Source of the DNA: Gemmatimonadota bacterium
GTDB taxonomy: Bacteria; Latescibacterota; UBA2968; GCA-2709665
DNA length: 64,000 nt
NCBI GenBank assembly: GCA_028873695.1
Contig: JAPPNU010000044.1
Location: forward strand, 1 to 64,000
Direction of reading: 5' to 3'
This document shows positions 61,296-64,000 of the stretch, piece after piece. The notes beneath the pieces were generated by a model, which did not search any database, had not been told where the DNA came from, and saw only the letters and a list, made by a program, of their open reading frames with translations. The translations under genes were made by a program, and so were the position numbers. The stretch's first letter is position 1, and every line of letters starts with the position of its first letter.

Positions 61296-61976
61296 ATGGC
61301 AAGGTTTATAGGCATCGGCGAATGTGAATCTGTTTCGGGCGCCGCGGTTGTCATCGACGTGATGCGGGCGTATACCGTCGCCGCCTGGGCTTTGCACCTG
61401 GGCGCCGCGCGTATGATTCTGGTTGACGACCTTGATGTAGCCCTGGAGCTCAAGTCGCGATTTCCAGGATCTCTGGCATTGAAGGACGGCGCGCCGGCAG
61501 AGGGCTTCGATCTCTACAATTCGCCCGCGGACCTTCAGGAAGCGGATATTCGCGGCGAGACCATCGTGCAGCGGACAACCGCAGGAACGATCGGCGCCGT
61601 TGCCGTCCGCCACTGCAGGCCACTGATCTGCACGGGGTTCGTTTGCGCATCGGCCGTCGCCCGGAGATTGCGCGGCCTGGCGCCCGATGAGTTGACCTAC
61701 GTGGTGACGGGCGAGGACGGAACGGCTGAAGAGGATCTCGCGTGCGCGGAATACGTCGATGCTCTCGTTCGAAATCCCGATACCGATCATGCCCCGTATA
61801 TCCAGCGGGCTTCAGAGTCCAAAGCGGCGGTCGATATCCGTCAGGCAGCGGCAGAGGGCTACCCGGGCATCAATCCACGAGACGTCGAAATGTGCGTGGA
61901 TGTCAACCGTTTCAATTTTACGCTTGAAGCTTCGATGGAAGACGAGCTTCTCGTGCTGAGGAAACGTCAAGTATAG
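61296..61976 (+). CDS. ComB / 2-phosphosulfolactate phosphatase-family protein
   Basis: The 226-residue protein matches ComB: AAVVIDVMRAYTVAAWALHLGA, DDLDVALELKSRFPGSLALKDG, LYNSPADL, ETIVQRTTAGTIGAVAV and VVTGEDGTAEEDLACAEYVDAL. ComB is the Mg-dependent phosphatase that makes sulfolactate in coenzyme M biosynthesis, but in most bacteria its homologues serve other roles. No ComA or ComC is present. GAGGGG lies before the ATG. It is probably in one transcript with the methyltransferase. Confidence 0.85.
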   Translation: MARFIGIGECESVSGAAVVIDVMRAYTVAAWALHLGAARMILVDDLDVALELKSRFPGSLALKDGAPAEGFDLYNSPADLQEADIRGETIVQRTTAGTIGAVAVRHCRPLICTGFVCASAVARRLRGLAPDELTYVVTGEDGTAEEDLACAEYVDALVRNPDTDHAPYIQRASESKAAVDIRQAAAEGYPGINPRDVEMCVDVNRFNFTLEASMEDELLVLRKRQV

Positions 61977-62089
61977 GTTCCATTCATACCTGTCCATAGT
62001 CCTCGTTTCCGAATTGTACCATATCGGGCACGGGCGTCAAGCCACCGAAGGCAATCTGCGCTCTTTCGCGGCCTGATCCACCAATATCC

Positions 62090-62242
62090 GGAGCGAGGGC
62101 ATCCTGCCCTCGAACTTCGTGTGACCCATCAATACCCGAATCAAGGGCCGTTTGTTACATTTGCATCCGAAGTCATAATGGAAATGCAGACGCCAGAGCC
62201 TCGTGTATTAGCCGTCGAGGGCAGGATGCCCTCGCTCCCGGG
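62090..62242 (+). repeat. REP/MITE-like element (family E), copy 3
   Basis: It is nearly colinear with 39596-39747, including CGAGGGCATCCTGCCCTCG at the left end, TTGCATCCGAAGTCATAATG inside and the inverted right end GGCAGGATGCCCTCGCTCC. The flank from 62052 is also shared. The surrounding 61977-62302 has no gene. Confidence 0.85.
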
Positions 62243-62302
62243 CCGATCAGGACGATTTCCGGGCCGCAATTTGACACCGACCGTCTGAGAGAGAGTACAC
62301 CT

Positions 62303-63115
62303 GTGAAAGCTTCGAAGATCGCGTTCGTCAGCGATCGGGATGGGACCTTCGATCTCTTCGTAATGAACCCGGACGGAAGCGATCAGACGAATATTACACG
62401 TACTGACGGGTGGGAGGAAGATCATCCGCGATGGTCGCCCGACGGAAAGTGTATTGCGTATTGCGACCGGCGTCACGGCAAGGGGGAGATTTACCTGATC
62501 GATGCCGATGGTGGCCGACCGAGGCGACTGACTCATAACTCGGCGCCCGATCTTCGTCCGCACTGGTCGCCGGATGGGCAGACGCTCATCTTTACCACCG
62601 ATCGCGACGACAACGTCGAAATCTTCGCGATGAACCGCGACGGCTCCAACCAGCGAAATCTGACCAATCATCCGGCGTGCGAACTCGAGTCGGCCTGGTC
62701 TCCCGACGGCGCTCAGATTTCGTTTACCTCGGACCGTGATGGAAAAACGCAAATCTACGTGATGAACCCTGATGGCAGCGGGCAGCGACGACTGCACGTT
62801 TCGCACGGGGACGATAACGATCCTGCCTGGTCGCCGGACGGCAGGTGGATTGCCTTCAAATCGGACCGGGACGGTGAAACGCAGGTATACGTGATGAAAG
62901 CGGACGGGTTCCACGCGAGGCGCCTTACAAACCTTGAAGGTGGCGTTGGCGAGGTCTCGTGGTCTCCGAACGGTCATCAGATGGTCTTCACAGCCAGAGA
63001 AGACGGCCGCGAGCAGATTTATCGAGTCGATTTCGACGGCGGGAACCTGATCAACCTGTCCAACAGCCGTGCTAACGACTTCGCACCCGATTGGGGGCCG
63101 GAGATCGAGCAGTGA
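62303..63115 (+). CDS. TolB-like WD40-type beta-propeller protein (cytosolic)
   Basis: The 270-residue protein is made of six PD40/TolB-type repeats, each W-S-P-D-G followed by I-x-F-x-S-D-R-D-G and Y-V-M-N-P-D-G-S, for example HPRWSPDGKCIAYCDRR and DPAWSPDGRWIAFKSDRDG. It starts at GTG and has no signal peptide, unlike true periplasmic TolB. It may be a stand-alone propeller for protein binding, or a fragment of an S9-type peptidase that has lost the hydrolase part. Confidence 0.9.
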   Translation: MKASKIAFVSDRDGTFDLFVMNPDGSDQTNITRTDGWEEDHPRWSPDGKCIAYCDRRHGKGEIYLIDADGGRPRRLTHNSAPDLRPHWSPDGQTLIFTTDRDDNVEIFAMNRDGSNQRNLTNHPACELESAWSPDGAQISFTSDRDGKTQIYVMNPDGSGQRRLHVSHGDDNDPAWSPDGRWIAFKSDRDGETQVYVMKADGFHARRLTNLEGGVGEVSWSPNGHQMVFTAREDGREQIYRVDFDGGNLINLSNSRANDFAPDWGPEIEQ

Positions 63116-63192
63116 GCAATCAGGATTTCCCATTCATTGGCGGGCACTTCCGCGCCACGCCCCGGATATGTGATGATTGACGGAGGTTCGAA

Positions 63193-63564
63193 GTGCGATT
63201 TAATGGCATCTGTATCGTTACAGACAATGTGCCTCGATTGAGCGCCTTCTACAGGGAAATCTTGAAACTTGAACCTGAAGAAGCGAATATCTTCGAAATT
63301 ATCCCGACGGAGGGAGCGGAATTGTCGATCTACACAGCAGATCGCACGGAGAAAGCCGCGCCCGGTTGCCTGGAGGGGTCCGGAAACGGCAGATATACCA
63401 TTGAGTTCGAGGTCGAAGACGTCGACCGGGAATTCAAGCGTTTAGTGGCGATGAATGTCGAGATTGTCAAGCCGCCCACGACCCAGCCGTGGGGACGAAG
63501 GTCTGTCTGGTTTCGGGACCCGGACCGGAACATCGTCAACTTCTATGCCAATGTGCAGGTTTAG
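63193..63564 (+). CDS. VOC-superfamily protein
   Basis: The 123-residue protein starts with GTG after GGAGG. It reads MRFNGICIVTDNVPRLSAFYREILKLEPEE, AELSIYTADRTEKAAPG, YTIEFEVEDVDREFKRLVAM and VWFRDPDRNIVNFYANV. It belongs to the bleomycin-resistance-like branch. It lies 14 bases before the zinc-ribbon gene, an arrangement also seen at the left end, where a zinc-ribbon gene is followed by a VOC gene. Confidence 0.88.
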   Translation: MRFNGICIVTDNVPRLSAFYREILKLEPEEANIFEIIPTEGAELSIYTADRTEKAAPGCLEGSGNGRYTIEFEVEDVDREFKRLVAMNVEIVKPPTTQPWGRRSVWFRDPDRNIVNFYANVQV

Positions 63565-63578
63565 AGTGGATGTGAACG

Positions 63579-64000
63579 ATGTCAACGAAAAAGACCTCTG
63601 AACGAGTTAGACCGTGGCGTATTCGCCGGTTGTACATGCTGGATCGGCAGGGCATCTATGACGATAACCTGCTCCTCGAGGTCGGATGGGGTCTCTTTGC
63701 CCGCGCGCAGGATGTACTGGCGTTTCATCGCGCCCTCCGTGGAGAAGTCACCTGCGACAAATGTGGATCCGTTGTTCATCGCTCGATACTCAACCGGCAG
63801 CTCAACACCAGGAAGGCCGAGGAGGCGCGCACCCGGCGGTTTCCATGTCCGTCCTGCGGCGGAATCACTTCATGGCCTGAGTGTGCGAGTCCGCTGACGA
63901 AGAAGCCCCGGTGCCTCCGCTGCTGGGACCCGTTGAAGTGGCATTATTCCACGAACACACTCTCGTGCGCTCGATGTGACAGAGAGTGGAAGTGGAATGC
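63579..64000 (+). CDS. Zinc-ribbon protein, truncated by the window end, paralogue of the gene at 710
   Basis: An ATG at 63579 opens a frame that runs off the right edge (140 complete codons). It has RPWRIRRLYMLDRQGIYDDNLLLEVGWGLFARAQDVL, then CDKCGS, CPSCGG, CLRCWD and CARCDR, so at least four CxxC knuckles. The first block aligns with residues 38-72 of the 710 protein (RLY..D.QGI.D..L...G.GLFAR). The ribbon region is longer here. The function is unknown; a role in nucleic acid binding is suggested by the ribbons. Confidence 0.8.
   Translation, partial: MSTKKTSERVRPWRIRRLYMLDRQGIYDDNLLLEVGWGLFARAQDVLAFHRALRGEVTCDKCGSVVHRSILNRQLNTRKAEEARTRRFPCPSCGGITSWPECASPLTKKPRCLRCWDPLKWHYSTNTLSCARCDREWKWN

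Noticed and set aside
1-64000. CRISPR array, tRNA, rRNA, riboswitch and replication origin
   Set aside because: I looked for regular direct repeats with spacers, cloverleaf ends, conserved rRNA words, known aptamer cores and DnaA-box clusters and saw none I could support.

Overview
The window (about 56-57% GC by impression) comes from an uncultured-type, large-genome bacterium. Nothing in it pins down a phylum. Hints of lineage are the load of short interspersed palindromic repeats, DUF1080-like and kelch/GH32-like proteins, an ECF sigma-acetyltransferase fusion and repeated zinc-ribbon paralogues; together they recall Poribacteria/Latescibacterota/Planctomycete-like genomes (low confidence). 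No rRNA, tRNA, CRISPR array, replication origin or phage module is visible.

The striking property is layout. About 65 credible genes or gene remnants are present and all but two lie on the + strand: an orphan higA at 392-706 and an IS21 istA remnant at about 9330-9745. Most are unrelated single genes or two-gene units of 0.3-1.5 kb. The gaps between them hold repeats, hairpins and broken gene ends. Functions are typical accessory ones: six GNAT domains in five proteins, seven SAM methyltransferases, five VOC proteins, three aminoglycoside/choline-kinase-like phosphotransferases, two nucleotidyltransferases (one broken), two Nudix hydrolases, two sulfotransferases, three or four toxin-antitoxin loci (one broken), two ankyrin proteins, a cupin, RidA, peptidase E, an S9 peptidase, a sirtuin-like protein and DUF362, ComB and FGE-like proteins.

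Region by region: 0-9.3 kb holds the orphan higA, a zinc-ribbon protein, VOC, GNAT, metallo-beta-lactamase and metallophosphoesterase hydrolases, and a HAD / GH32-like / kelch group probably concerned with sugars. 9.3-11.2 kb holds an IS21 remnant and two toxin-antitoxin pairs. 11.2-24.2 kb is the most cassette-like part: two near-identical methyltransferase units, the sigma-GNAT-SCP2 fusion, an Eis-like GNAT, an S9 peptidase, a broken nucleotidyltransferase and an APH. Imperfect hairpins that begin near ATAACA and end in ACGTTAC/T or ACGTCAC separate many of these genes. 24.2-34.5 kb carries APH, peptidase E, ankyrin, transglutaminase-like, sugar isomerase-like, ornithine-cyclodeaminase-like and methyltransferase genes. 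34.5-47.8 kb carries a giant duplicated CPBP membrane protein, DUF1080, Nudix, cupin, APH, FGE, DUF362, sulfotransferase and SIR2 genes. 47.8-64 kb carries RidA-GNAT, BtrH-like, ankyrin, Nudix, DUF1080, VOC, sulfotransferase, a Doc remnant, an FtsX-type permease, methyltransferases, ComB, a TolB-like propeller and a second, truncated copy of the zinc-ribbon family seen at the left end.

The genes do not form one pathway. The best reading is a horizontally assembled, strongly strand-biased accessory island. My main hypothesis is that part of it is, or descends from, a sedentary integron-like cassette array with divergent attC-like sites. This is inference: no integrase lies in the window, several sites lack clear partners, and dispersed palindromic repeats could mimic part of the signal.
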